Assembly (NCBI GenBank): GCA_019057775.1
Contig: JAHLWT010000315.1
Coordinates: 1 to 60,289, forward strand
Source: Promethearchaeota archaeon
GTDB lineage: Archaea > Asgardarchaeota > Lokiarchaeia > Sigynarchaeales > SOKP01
Length of the DNA stretch: 60,289 nt
Direction: 5' to 3'
Below the pieces are notes generated by a model that was not told the origin of the DNA, did not search any database, and saw only the letters and a list, made by a program, of their open reading frames with translations. Below, one piece after another: positions 26,921 to 36,247 of the stretch. The position numbers were made by a program, and so were the translations under genes. Position 1 is the stretch's first letter, and each line of letters opens with the position of its first letter.

Positions 26921-29329
26921 ATGGAAGACGAAATAGATTTCATCGAATTTGATGAAAATATAGCATCAATATTTTCTCCAAAATCTAGCTATACCTTTTT
27001 GGTGGGCGCTGGTATCTCAATAGATAAACCTTCAAGTGTTCCATCAGCAAGAGAAATAGTGAGAAATTTATTAGAACTTTGCGTTCCTCCTGAGGAAGTA
27101 GAAAATTTACTTGTTCTTGAAAATTTAAGATTTGAATTAGTGGTAGAAAAGATTCAGAATGAAGTTGATGAGGAGCTACATTTTTTAGATTACTTAGAAC
27201 AGATTACAGAACCCAATCTAATCCATTATTTCCTAGCAAATTCCATTATTCGCGGGAATTTTGTCATAACAACTAATTTTGACTATATGATCGAACGAGC
27301 TTTGATGCGAACTCTTGATAATCAATGGCATAAAGACATTATTCCTGTTATTACTAAAGAAGATTTCATTTTCTACCAAGAACCAAAACTTCTTATTAAC
27401 GCTAGTAGATATCCTATATATAAAATTCATGGTTCTAAAAGGAATATTGTTTTAAATAAGGATACCAGAGACTCACTTGTTACCACGATCAGTGCTTTAG
27501 GAAAAGAAAGAGAAGAAGGGGAAACATTTGCAATTGAGCCTTATAAAAAACTTGCAGTATATAATCTTATGAACCAGCGAACACTAGTAGTTATGGGATA
27601 TTCGGGAAGTGATGACTTCGATATCGGCCCAACATTAAAAGAATTGCCATTTCTCAAAAGAATTATATGGGTGGAGCATTCATCAAACCCCCAAATAGAA
27701 ATTAAGAGAATTAAAAGAAACATTAAAAACCAAGAAAATATTTCTGTTATTGAACAATCCCTTATTGAGATTTCGTCTAAAGGAGAAATTGATGCTATTT
27801 TAATCAAAACTCACACTGAAAATTTTATCAAAACTGTTTTATGGCCTATTTTTCTCCCACATATTTCTATTGAAGAGTTAGATTTATTCGGTTCTGAAAT
27901 AGTTATTCCTAATTTTTTGGAATGGATTAAGCCGATATATGAAAAGTTAGATCTTATAAGTAAATACAAATTAGCTACCCAATTATTTTATTTTTTAAAA
28001 CAACTAGATGCAACGGAAAGATGTTCAGAAAAGGGTCTTTCGCTTGCAAATGAAACCAATGATCAACCAGTAAAATCATATTTTTTGAATTTTTTAGGGC
28101 TCATAAACCAAATAACAGGGAAATATAACAAAGCTATTACAAAATTTAAGGAAGTTTTACAAATTGATGACGCATTAAAAGATTTGCCTGGTAAAGCGGC
28201 TGCTTTTAATAATATTGGGGGTATTTATTTAACTTGGGGAAACTATAAAGAAGCATTAGAAAATTACATTAATGCGTTAGAAATTGCCGATGAAATCGGT
28301 GATAGTTCGGGTAGAGTAGTTAATCTTAATAATATTGGGAGAGTTCATGAAATTAGAGGAGAATTTGATCAAGCTTTAGAGAAATATAGAGAAAGTTTAA
28401 AAATAGTTCAAGATATAGGGGATCTTAGTCAAAAAGCAGCACTTCTCAACAATATAGGCATGATTCATAGTTCTAAACATCAATATAATCTTGCTATGGA
28501 ACAATATACAGAAGCTCTAAAAATTGCTGATCAATTGGGAGATCTTTATGGCAAAGTTATTTTAGAAAATAATATTGGACGCATATATCATGAAACTGAA
28601 AATTTAGACAGTGCTCTAAATCATTATAACAAAACAGTTAGAATCGCTGAACAATTAGGAGATCTTTCAAAAAAGGCAGGCTGTTTAAATAATATTGGTT
28701 CATTATACTTGTCTCGAGGAAAACTGGATCAAGCATTAGAAAAGTATAAAGAAGCTCTTAATATTGAAGAAAGATTAGGAGATCCTCTAATGAAAGTAAT
28801 TTATCTCAATAATATTGGTACAATATATAACACACAAGCAAAGTATGAATTAGCAGCAGAATCATATGTGGAAGCCTTAGACATAGTAGAAAGCATTGGG
28901 GATCTCTCAAAAAAAGCAATGTTATTAACTAAAATCGGGGCGATTAACATGATTCGAGGTGACCATTGGGCTGCTCTTGATAAATATGAGGGAGCTATTT
29001 TAATTTTTGGAGAATTAGGTGAGTATTCTAATAAGGCAGCGAGTTATAGTAATATTGGAAAGATTTATGAAAAATTCGAAAATTATGGTAAAGCATTAAA
29101 AGCTTATCAAGAAGCACTCCAAATTGACGAAAAAGAAGAAGATTTAATGGGAAAAGCTAGTGATCTTTATAATTTGGGGAGAATTTATGAAATACTTAAC
29201 GAATATCGTAAGGCGATTAAATCCTTTGAAGATAGCTTGAAAATTTTTACACAATTGGAACAAAATCAATATGTAGATGTAATTACGCGAAATATTGATA
29301 ATTTGAAGAAGAAACTAACATCCTTTTAG
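26921..29329 (+). CDS. SIR2-like domain fused to about ten TPR repeats
   Basis: 802 residues. The N-terminal 290 residues form a SIR2-like NAD-binding domain: LVGAGIS (27-33), ITTNFDYMIE (Asn119, Asp121), the catalytic-type KIHGS (His170) and MGYSGSDDFDI (225-235). This is the SIR2_2-type domain of prokaryotic NADases and deacylase-like proteins. No zinc-ribbon cysteines of classical sirtuins are present. From about residue 355 the protein is a solenoid of about ten 40-residue TPRs with the pattern LNNIGxIY...GDLxxKA. No membrane helix. SIR2-TPR fusions are plausible signal-triggered NAD-consuming enzymes, including antiviral ones; here that is inference. Start: ATG with no close Shine-Dalgarno. 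Confidence 0.8.
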   Translation: MEDEIDFIEFDENIASIFSPKSSYTFLVGAGISIDKPSSVPSAREIVRNLLELCVPPEEVENLLVLENLRFELVVEKIQNEVDEELHFLDYLEQITEPNLIHYFLANSIIRGNFVITTNFDYMIERALMRTLDNQWHKDIIPVITKEDFIFYQEPKLLINASRYPIYKIHGSKRNIVLNKDTRDSLVTTISALGKEREEGETFAIEPYKKLAVYNLMNQRTLVVMGYSGSDDFDIGPTLKELPFLKRIIWVEHSSNPQIEIKRIKRNIKNQENISVIEQSLIEISSKGEIDAILIKTHTENFIKTVLWPIFLPHISIEELDLFGSEIVIPNFLEWIKPIYEKLDLISKYKLATQLFYFLKQLDATERCSEKGLSLANETNDQPVKSYFLNFLGLINQITGKYNKAITKFKEVLQIDDALKDLPGKAAAFNNIGGIYLTWGNYKEALENYINALEIADEIGDSSGRVVNLNNIGRVHEIRGEFDQALEKYRESLKIVQDIGDLSQKAALLNNIGMIHSSKHQYNLAMEQYTEALKIADQLGDLYGKVILENNIGRIYHETENLDSALNHYNKTVRIAEQLGDLSKKAGCLNNIGSLYLSRGKLDQALEKYKEALNIEERLGDPLMKVIYLNNIGTIYNTQAKYELAAESYVEALDIVESIGDLSKKAMLLTKIGAINMIRGDHWAALDKYEGAILIFGELGEYSNKAASYSNIGKIYEKFENYGKALKAYQEALQIDEKEEDLMGKASDLYNLGRIYEILNEYRKAIKSFEDSLKIFTQLEQNQYVDVITRNIDNLKKKLTSF

Positions 29330-29450
29330 CTTTGCCCATTCTCCTCTTAAAAAGTAGAAGATTAATCCAAAATAGGAATAAAACTTTAATTTCATAATTG
29401 GTATTTAATTATAACTTTAAATTATACAAAAAAAAATACGAATATCTTCA

Positions 29451-31022
29451 TTGAAGCTTAAAACAGATTTTCTTATAATCGGAAGTGGAATCTCTGGGCT
29501 TTTTCTCACATTAAATATTTCTCGTTTAGCTCCAGATAAAGAAATTTTATTGATTACTAAAGAACGCTTACAAGACAGTAGTACCTTTCATGCTCAGGGA
29601 GGAATCGCTTGTGTATGGAATTCTAATGATAATTTTGAAAAACACATTCAAGATACTTTGGTTGCTGGAGATGGATTATGTGATGAAAGTGTCGTAAGAA
29701 AGATAATTTCTCGAGCCCCGGATAGGTTAAAGACTTTAATTGATTTAGGTGTTAATTTCTCCCGAAATGAGTATGGTCAGTACGAATTAGGACAAGAAGG
29801 AGGACATACAGAACGGAGAATTCTTCATGTCAATGATCAAACTGGTCAAAATGTTGAACAAGTACTTATAGATAAAGTAAAAAAATTAAAGAATGTTGAA
29901 ATCAAAGAATTTTGGTGTGCAGTTAATTTATTTGCCAAGAATTTTAAATGCTACGGAGTATATGTATTAGACCAACACAGTGGAGAAATTCATAATATTA
30001 CAGCAAAATCTACAATACTCGCTACCGGGGGAGCCGGTAAAATTTATCTTTACACCACAAATCCTGATATTTCCTCTGGAGATGGAATAGCTATGGCATA
30101 CCGAGCGGGTGCAATTATTGCAAATATGGAATTTTACCAATTTCACCCTACTTGCCTTTATCATCCATATGCAAAATCATACTTAATAACTGAGGCTATG
30201 CGTGGAGAGGGAGCTATTCTAAAGGACATTGAGGGTAGGGAGTTCATGGATAAATATCATCCTCTTAAAGATTTGGCTCCCAGAGATATAGTTTCAAGAG
30301 CAATCGATGCTGAACTCAAGAAATCGGGAGATGACCATGTTTATCTCGATATAGCTTCATATAAGAGCCCCGATTTTATTAGAAATCATTTTCCTGGAGT
30401 TTATGAGACTTGTATAAATTTTAATATAGATATTACAAAAGAATTTATTCCTGTTGTCCCCGCAGCACACTATTGCTGTGGAGGGGTGTTAACTAAGATA
30501 GATGGATCTACTAAAGTAAAAAATCTATATGTAATTGGAGAATCTGCATACACGGGCTTTCACGGAGCGAATCGGCTTGCGAGTAATTCATTATTAGAGG
30601 GTTTAGTTTGCGCCTATGAATGTGCAATTACGCTTGCAGCCAGGGTAAAGGATCTAACACTTACAGATTTCAAAGAATGGGAACCAGGTCATGCTGTACC
30701 TTCAACAGAAGCAGTTGTACTAAGCCAAAATTGGGATGAAATTCGGAGATTTATGTGGAATTATGTAGGAATTGTTCGTACAGATAAACGTCTTCAAAGG
30801 GCTAAGAAAAGAATTAATCTTCTTTTAGATGAGATAAACCAGTATTATTGGGATTTTAAAATAGAAAAGAATCTTGTAGAATTACGAAATTTAGCTACAG
30901 TTGCTAAAATAATAATAGTGTGTGCAATATCTCGGAAAGAAAGTCGAGGAATTCATTATAATTTGGACTACCCAAGTAAATCTGAAATGAGTAGACCAAC
31001 GACTCTTAGGAAACCATGGTAA
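29451..31022 (+). CDS. nadB: L-aspartate oxidase
   Basis: 523 residues from a TTG. The FAD motif is LIIGSGISGLFL, followed by the substrate-loop signature FHAQGGIACVW. MEFYQFHPTCLY, TEAMRGEGAIL, PAAHYCCGGVLT and GESAYTGFHGANRLASNSLL are all present. The C-terminal ESRGIHYNLDYP is the signature region of the fumarate reductase/aspartate oxidase family. The Gly and aromatic pattern favours NadB over fumarate reductase subunit A. It oxidises L-aspartate to iminoaspartate for NAD synthesis. NadA and NadC are not in the window. It directly follows the SIR2-TPR gene (121-bp gap, same strand). Confidence 0.92.
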   Translation: MKLKTDFLIIGSGISGLFLTLNISRLAPDKEILLITKERLQDSSTFHAQGGIACVWNSNDNFEKHIQDTLVAGDGLCDESVVRKIISRAPDRLKTLIDLGVNFSRNEYGQYELGQEGGHTERRILHVNDQTGQNVEQVLIDKVKKLKNVEIKEFWCAVNLFAKNFKCYGVYVLDQHSGEIHNITAKSTILATGGAGKIYLYTTNPDISSGDGIAMAYRAGAIIANMEFYQFHPTCLYHPYAKSYLITEAMRGEGAILKDIEGREFMDKYHPLKDLAPRDIVSRAIDAELKKSGDDHVYLDIASYKSPDFIRNHFPGVYETCINFNIDITKEFIPVVPAAHYCCGGVLTKIDGSTKVKNLYVIGESAYTGFHGANRLASNSLLEGLVCAYECAITLAARVKDLTLTDFKEWEPGHAVPSTEAVVLSQNWDEIRRFMWNYVGIVRTDKRLQRAKKRINLLLDEINQYYWDFKIEKNLVELRNLATVAKIIIVCAISRKESRGIHYNLDYPSKSEMSRPTTLRKPW

Positions 31023-31104
31023 TCTTTTTTATGCTTCCATTAATATAATTTTTATACTTATTCTCATTATTTATGAATAAATTAATGTAAAAAGTGTACT
31101 ACAT

Positions 31105-31908
31105 TTGAACATCGGAAAAAATATAAGAATTGAACGGATTATCAACCGTAAAAGCAGAAGAACAATAATTATTCCTATGGACCACGGACTAACAATGGGA
31201 ACCATTAAAGGGTTGGAAAATATCGCCGAGGTGATTGATAAAGTTTCCCTTGGTGGGGCAAATGCCGTGTTAATGCATTCGGGCATGGTTGGAGTAGGGC
31301 ATAGAAGATATGGAAAAGATATAGGATTAATTTTACATTTATCTGGTGCTACGAGTTTGGCTCCTGATCCTGATCGGAAAGTTTTAGTTTGTTCAGTAGA
31401 GAGAGCTCTAAAGATGGGAGCTGATGGAGTATCTATTCATATTAATATTGGCGCTGATGAAGAACCAGAGATGCTGAAAGATGCTAGTATTGTTGTAGAA
31501 AAATCTCGAGAATGGGGAATTCCATTAATAGCGATGATGTATCCTAGAGGTAAAAAAATTACTGATGAGAATGATCCTGAGGTTGTAAATATAGCAGTGA
31601 GAGCAGGTGTAGAATTAGGAGCAGATATTGTTAAAACAAACTATACAGGAGATATTGATTCTTTTAAAGAGATTGTGAATGGTGTTAGTCAAATTCCCGT
31701 AATTATTGCAGGTGGACCTAAAATGGATACGATCCCCGATTTATTTCAAATGGTTCATGATTCTCTTCAAGCAGGAGGAGCAGGAGTAGCATTCGGAAGA
31801 AATATTTTTCAATCTGAAGATCCTACAAAAATGGTAAGTGCCATCAGTAAATTGGTACACGAAAATTATACAGTTGATGAAACTTTAAATGAATTTAAGT
31901 TTGATTAA
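31105..31908 (+). CDS. Archaeal class I aldolase (2-amino-3,7-dideoxy-D-threo-hept-6-ulosonate synthase-like)
   Basis: 267 residues from a [22 protein letters not shown], then [21 protein letters not shown] (candidate Schiff-base Lys) and IIAGGPKM...FGRNIFQS are the successive strands of the DeoC/FbaB-type TIM barrel. They match archaeal ADH synthase, which starts the alternative aromatic amino acid pathway, and closely related class I fructose-bisphosphate aldolases. The PMDHG start and the GRNIFQ phosphate loop fit both. The 3-dehydroquinate synthase II partner is not in the window, so the assignment between the two functions is tentative. The protease gene follows after 21 bp. Confidence 0.8.
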   Translation: MNIGKNIRIERIINRKSRRTIIIPMDHGLTMGTIKGLENIAEVIDKVSLGGANAVLMHSGMVGVGHRRYGKDIGLILHLSGATSLAPDPDRKVLVCSVERALKMGADGVSIHINIGADEEPEMLKDASIVVEKSREWGIPLIAMMYPRGKKITDENDPEVVNIAVRAGVELGADIVKTNYTGDIDSFKEIVNGVSQIPVIIAGGPKMDTIPDLFQMVHDSLQAGGAGVAFGRNIFQSEDPTKMVSAISKLVHENYTVDETLNEFKFD

Positions 31909-31929
31909 ATTTAGGTAATATTAATTGAA

Positions 31930-33186
31930 ATGAATTATCAAAAAATTTATGCTCCTTTCATTGAAAAACTTGAAGATCAATCAAAAATTCAGAGAGTTAT
32001 CATTACTTTCAAAAATCTCACAGATCGAAAAAAGTTTATTTCAAAAAATAAGACTTTAAAGGTTATTAAAAAGTTTGATTTAATTCCATCAATTTATGTT
32101 GATTTGAAGAAAGATCAGATTCTCAAGTTTGATAAAGAGAAATTAATTACACAAATAGAGGAAGATCAAAGAGTTTATCTTTCAATGTTGGATGTAATTG
32201 AAATTTTAGAGATCGATGATTATAGAACTTCTCAAATCTCCTTTACCGGTAAAAATATCAATATAGGAATTATTGATGAGGGTGTTAATAACAATTTTCC
32301 GTGTATATCTGATATTAACATAACACACCATACTTTGGGAAAGAACAGAAAAATTAAAAATCCTAAAAATCAAGATATTACCCATGGAACAATAATGGCA
32401 AGTATTATTAGCAACCAGTTTAAGAATTCTAATGAAAATTTAATAGGAATTGCTCCTGATGTGAAAATTCATGATTTTGATATTTCCAATTCAAAAGAAA
32501 AATACAATTTTTCACATATTTTGGAATTTTTTGATATAATTATTAAAAAAAAAGTAATGATTGATGTTCTGTTAATATCTTTTACGACGTCAAATCCCTC
32601 AGATGGAAAAGATATACTATCATTATCATGTAATACCTTAGCGGATAAAGGAGTAATAATAGTATCCCCTGCGGGTAATTTTGGTCCGGAACCACAATCA
32701 ATTGGAAGTCCGGGAGCTGCTAAAAAAGTTATTACGTTTGGAACTCTTGAAAAAGAGTTAACCATCCCTGAATTTAGTGGAAGGGGACCTACACTGGATG
32801 AAAGGATAAAACCAGATTTTTGCTTGCCGGGAACAAAGATTAACGTACCATTATCACAGAACCTTCGTGTATCAGTAACAGGTACTAGTATATCTGCCTC
32901 ACTTGGTGCAGGAATAATTGCACTGATTAAAGAATATGATCCAACTATATCATATGATGAAATAATTAAATTATTGGAAAAATCAAGCATAGACTTAGAT
33001 TATGATAAGAATGCTCAGGGTAAAGGAATAATAACCATTCCAAGAATTTTTAAGAGTTTAGACTTATACCATGAAAAAATTGTGCCTTTTAGTTACCTTA
33101 TCAAGAAATCTTTAAAGGTCTCAATTGAATTTTTGATTATCTTAATAATTCTGTTTTATTTCTTCCATTTTTTTAACATCTCATAA
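31930..33186 (+). CDS. Subtilisin-like serine protease with C-terminal membrane anchor
   Basis: 418 residues. An I9-like prodomain (QRVIITFKNLTDRKKFI) precedes the catalytic Asp in IGIIDEGVNN, His in DITHGTIMASII, the oxyanion Asn in SPAGNFGPEP and Ser in TGTSISASLGAGI. All triad elements of family S8 are present. There is no N-terminal signal peptide; instead the last 25 residues are hydrophobic (FLIILIILFYFFHFF). It may therefore be a tail-anchored protease with the catalytic domain in the cytoplasm. That is unusual, since S8 enzymes are normally secreted. It sits between the aldolase (21 bp) and a membrane protein (28 bp) and is probably co-transcribed. Confidence 0.85.
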   Translation: MNYQKIYAPFIEKLEDQSKIQRVIITFKNLTDRKKFISKNKTLKVIKKFDLIPSIYVDLKKDQILKFDKEKLITQIEEDQRVYLSMLDVIEILEIDDYRTSQISFTGKNINIGIIDEGVNNNFPCISDINITHHTLGKNRKIKNPKNQDITHGTIMASIISNQFKNSNENLIGIAPDVKIHDFDISNSKEKYNFSHILEFFDIIIKKKVMIDVLLISFTTSNPSDGKDILSLSCNTLADKGVIIVSPAGNFGPEPQSIGSPGAAKKVITFGTLEKELTIPEFSGRGPTLDERIKPDFCLPGTKINVPLSQNLRVSVTGTSISASLGAGIIALIKEYDPTISYDEIIKLLEKSSIDLDYDKNAQGKGIITIPRIFKSLDLYHEKIVPFSYLIKKSLKVSIEFLIILIILFYFFHFFNIS

Positions 33187-33214
33187 TTTAAAACAAATCT
33201 AAAGATGAAGTAGA

Positions 33215-33751
33215 ATGTTTCCGATTTTTCATATAGCTCTACCGTTGACTTTTACAGAAATTCCTCAGATTAAGAAGTTACAAATTAATAGATTTGCGTT
33301 AGTAATTGGCTCATTACTTCCTGATTTAATTGATAAGCCACTTTTCCTTTTAGGTTTTGGAACTGGCAGGTTTTTTACTCATAATTTATTGTTTGTTTTA
33401 ATGAGTTTTTTGGTTCTCCACTTTTCAACTAAACAAAATTTAAAGATATCATTACCCTTTCTTTTCGGTGTAATAATGCATCTAGTATTAGATATCCCTA
33501 ACGTTCCCTTCTTTTATCCCTTTATATCTTATGAATTTATCGTGATTGAAGAACCATTCTGGTACTGGTTTAGAGCACTGTTTACAAACCCTGTAGGATT
33601 GATAACAGAATCTACAGGAGTGATTCTCTTTATCTTAATTTTAATCAGAAATAGATTGTATAGCACGAAAGATATTTTATTGTATTTAAAGGGCAATCAT
33701 CCTCCAAGAAAACTGCAACTAAAAAATGAGAAAATAACTAAACATATTTGA
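33215..33751 (+). CDS. YdjM-like membrane protein (metal-dependent hydrolase superfamily)
   Basis: 178 residues with four or so hydrophobic segments. MFPIFHIALPL, GSLLPDLIDKPL, GRFFTHNLLF and IMHLVLDIPN place His and Asp residues as in the YdjM/DUF457 family of membrane-bound putative metal-dependent hydrolases. Substrate unknown. It follows the tail-anchored protease by 28 bp on the same strand, so the two membrane proteins may work together; that is inference. Confidence 0.7.
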   Translation: MFPIFHIALPLTFTEIPQIKKLQINRFALVIGSLLPDLIDKPLFLLGFGTGRFFTHNLLFVLMSFLVLHFSTKQNLKISLPFLFGVIMHLVLDIPNVPFFYPFISYEFIVIEEPFWYWFRALFTNPVGLITESTGVILFILILIRNRLYSTKDILLYLKGNHPPRKLQLKNEKITKHI

Positions 33752-33847
33752 AGAACTTCTTTCTTTATATACTGATAACTAACTTCTACTTTATTAACTT
33801 TGAAGCAAAATTATTAATACATACCAATCTAATTCTTAAATTAGAAA

Positions 33848-34585
33848 ATGAGCCAAAAAGATCCCCTTCACGTCATCATCGATAATAGGGAACAGAAACT
33901 TAAACACTTATTAGACAAAAGAAAAGACACGATTACTTATGATTCAGAACAATTAGATATAGCAGATATAGTTATCTCAGAAGATGTAGCGATTGAACGA
34001 AAAGAAGGATCCGATTTTGTATCTTCTATTATGGATAATCGTTTATTTGAACAATTACTTCGTTTAAAAGATAGTTACAAACATTCAATTTTGATAATAG
34101 AAGGTTTGAACGATGCTGTTTTTGAAAATACGGGAATGAAAATATCATCAATTTATGGAGCACTTTCTTTTGTCTCATACAAATTAGGTATCTCTGTAAT
34201 TCCAACTCGAAATTTAGAAGATACAGCAATTGTTATAGAGAGAATAGCATATCGGGAACAGGTAAAAGATGGAATGCCACTTCTTTCAAGGAAAGCTCCT
34301 AAAGCATTGTCGAAAAAGGAAAGAAGAACTTTCATAATTGAAGGTTTAGTAGATATTGGTCCAAAAAAAGCGAAAGCTTTAATTGATAAATATAAAACTC
34401 CACACCAAGTTTTTAAAGCCATCAAACATACTGAAATCCTTTATACTAAGACAGGAAACCCTAAAGGAATTGAAGGCCCCCTTGCAGATCTTACTGGATT
34501 TGGTTGGAAATTTATTGAGAAAAACAAAAAATTATTATTTGGGAAACATAAAAAAAGTCCTCAGAAAAAGATAAATCAATTCTAA
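33848..34585 (+). CDS. ERCC4-family (XPF/Hef-type) structure-specific nuclease
   Basis: 245 residues. DNREQ (12-16) and ERKEGSDFVSSI (50-61) form the metal-binding catalytic core of ERCC4 nucleases. Residues about 155-235 hold a helix-hairpin-helix (GLVDIGPKKAKALIDKY; LADLTGFGWKFIEKN) for DNA binding. There is no N-terminal helicase, so it resembles the short archaeal XPF homologues rather than Hef. It cleaves flaps and forks in repair. It lies 96 bp behind the membrane-protein gene and may have its own promoter, since TTATATACTG occurs at 33765-33774. Confidence 0.88.
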   Translation: MSQKDPLHVIIDNREQKLKHLLDKRKDTITYDSEQLDIADIVISEDVAIERKEGSDFVSSIMDNRLFEQLLRLKDSYKHSILIIEGLNDAVFENTGMKISSIYGALSFVSYKLGISVIPTRNLEDTAIVIERIAYREQVKDGMPLLSRKAPKALSKKERRTFIIEGLVDIGPKKAKALIDKYKTPHQVFKAIKHTEILYTKTGNPKGIEGPLADLTGFGWKFIEKNKKLLFGKHKKSPQKKINQF

Positions 34586-34638
34586 GGTCGCTAACAACTA
34601 AAAAGACATCTAAAGAGAATTTATCTAAAAAAAGTTAA

Positions 34639-35298
34639 TTATATTGGTTTTCCGTTATAAGTATAGCGCCCTGGATACCCTTCAGCCCAAGTTTGCATTA
34701 TTTCTTGATGTGGAGCGTCATTATATGTCCCTCGATCTTTAATATAATCAACGAACGGTTTTCCATCCTTGTTAGTGCTAGCGAATAGCCCATCACGTTT
34801 TCCGTCAAAATTTACAGCTGGAAAATTTTTCCTATGACAAAGTTCTTTATCAAAAGCACAATTTGCTTCAACCCAACGCCCACCTAAAAATAATTCTACA
34901 AATCCATGAAAGATAAATAGATTACTACCCATATCTTTTTTAAGCCTCTCTGAAGTCATGTGGTTTACAATGTCAACAAAATGAAGTTTTGAGGGAATTC
35001 CAATAGATCTTGCTAATGAAGCTAACAATATTGATTTTGGAATACAGAATCCGAAACCTCTCTTCAGTGTTAAACTTGATTTCCAATTTGCTTTTTTATA
35101 GGATTTTCGGGCATCTTTAACTGAATATTTTATCTGATCTCTCACAAAATAAAAAAGTTTTACAGCTTTACCAATATCATCCTCTTTAGGAAAACCCTCG
35201 GTTAATTCTCTTACCTTTTCCTGAATTAATGGATGATCATAATCCATATAGAATGTGGGTTTAAGAGTGTCTTCAAGTTTACTGTTTAGTTTCGTCAT
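34639..35298 (-). CDS. Transglutaminase-like protein
   Basis: 219 residues. The Cys-His-Asp arrangement of transglutaminase-like enzymes is visible: Cys85 in RGFGFCIPKSILLASLARSI, His131 in FIFHGFVELFLGG and Asp150 in RWVEANCAFD. A helical N-terminal segment with FYFVRDQIKYSV precedes the core, as in bacterial and archaeal relatives. Cytoplasmic, no signal peptide. Members act as peptidases, amidases or cross-linkers; the substrate is not inferable. It is convergent with the ERCC4 gene (53-bp gap). Confidence 0.8.
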   Translation of the reverse strand: MTKLNSKLEDTLKPTFYMDYDHPLIQEKVRELTEGFPKEDDIGKAVKLFYFVRDQIKYSVKDARKSYKKANWKSSLTLKRGFGFCIPKSILLASLARSIGIPSKLHFVDIVNHMTSERLKKDMGSNLFIFHGFVELFLGGRWVEANCAFDKELCHRKNFPAVNFDGKRDGLFASTNKDGKPFVDYIKDRGTYNDAPHQEIMQTWAEGYPGRYTYNGKPI

Positions 35299-35467
35299 TA
35301 TATTTGTATTGATAGTTTTTTATTTAATGTTTTCCAATTTATCAAAGATGTGAGTAAAATGGGAAAAAATGAACTACCTTTCTTTGAGTATATTTGTCTA
35401 AGGAGAATACTTATACATAAATTTCTAAAAAACAAAGATCATCTTTCTTTCCTTGGAGGAAATGTAC

Positions 35468-36232
35468 TTAATTTTTAGTAATTACAGTTTCTATGATTTT
35501 GCCATCTCGCATTTTTAGCATCCTTTCTGCGAGAGTGCCCACCGCCGGATCGTGCGTTACCATTAAAATTGTTTGATTGAGCTCTAAATTTAATTCTCGT
35601 AAAAGTCTAATTATCTCCATACCCTTGACGGTATCAAGTTCGCCTGTTGGCTCATCAGCAATTAAGATAGAAGGTTCATTACATAATGCTCGAGCAATAG
35701 CAACTCTCTGTTGTTCTCCACCTGAAAGTTCTGAGGGGAGATGATCTGCTTTTTCACTCAGACTCACGATATCCAGAAATTTGTTAACGTTTCGGTTTCG
35801 TTCTTCTTTAGATCTACCAGCAAATATCATTGGCAGTTCAACATTTTCATATGCAGAAAGAACAGGAACTAGATTATAAAACTGAAAAATGAATCCAATT
35901 TCATTGAGTCTTAAATTAGTACGTTGAGTATCGTCCATATTAGCTATATTTGTACCTCTAATATACACTGCACCAGTTGTAGGAATATCTAGAGCACCGA
36001 TCATGTTAAGAAGTGTTGTCTTTCCAGAACCAGAAGGACCCATAACAGAAACGAATTCACCTTTCTTAATATCAATATCAATTCCGTTTAAAGCTCTAAT
36101 TTCAACCCCTTCAGTAATATTGTAAATCTTAGCTAAATTAAACGTTTGAATTACTGCGTTAGGGTCCAATTCATAGTCAATTGTTTCTTGAGAAGCCATT
36201 TCTTGTTTTTTTTCCTTTTTCTCTTTTCTCAT
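35468..36232 (-). CDS. ABC transporter ATP-binding protein (LolD/MacB type), second ATPase
   Basis: 254 residues. Walker A is GPSGSGKTTLL, the Q-loop region FIFQFYNLVPVLSAYENVEL, the signature LSGGEQQRVAIARAL and Walker B ILIADEPTGEL, followed by a switch His in MVTHDP. All match the FtsX-permease-associated MacB/LolD branch. The basic N-terminus MRKEKKEKKQE is an extension. A Shine-Dalgarno GGAGGG lies 6 nt upstream of the ATG. Last gene of a three-gene operon behind another ATPase (15-bp gap) and a large FtsX-type permease. The two ATPases are about equally diverged from each other and may form a heterodimer. Confidence 0.92.
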   Translation of the reverse strand: MRKEKKEKKQEMASQETIDYELDPNAVIQTFNLAKIYNITEGVEIRALNGIDIDIKKGEFVSVMGPSGSGKTTLLNMIGALDIPTTGAVYIRGTNIANMDDTQRTNLRLNEIGFIFQFYNLVPVLSAYENVELPMIFAGRSKEERNRNVNKFLDIVSLSEKADHLPSELSGGEQQRVAIARALCNEPSILIADEPTGELDTVKGMEIIRLLRELNLELNQTILMVTHDPAVGTLAERMLKMRDGKIIETVITKN

Positions 36233-36247
36233 TTTTTTCCCTCCAAT

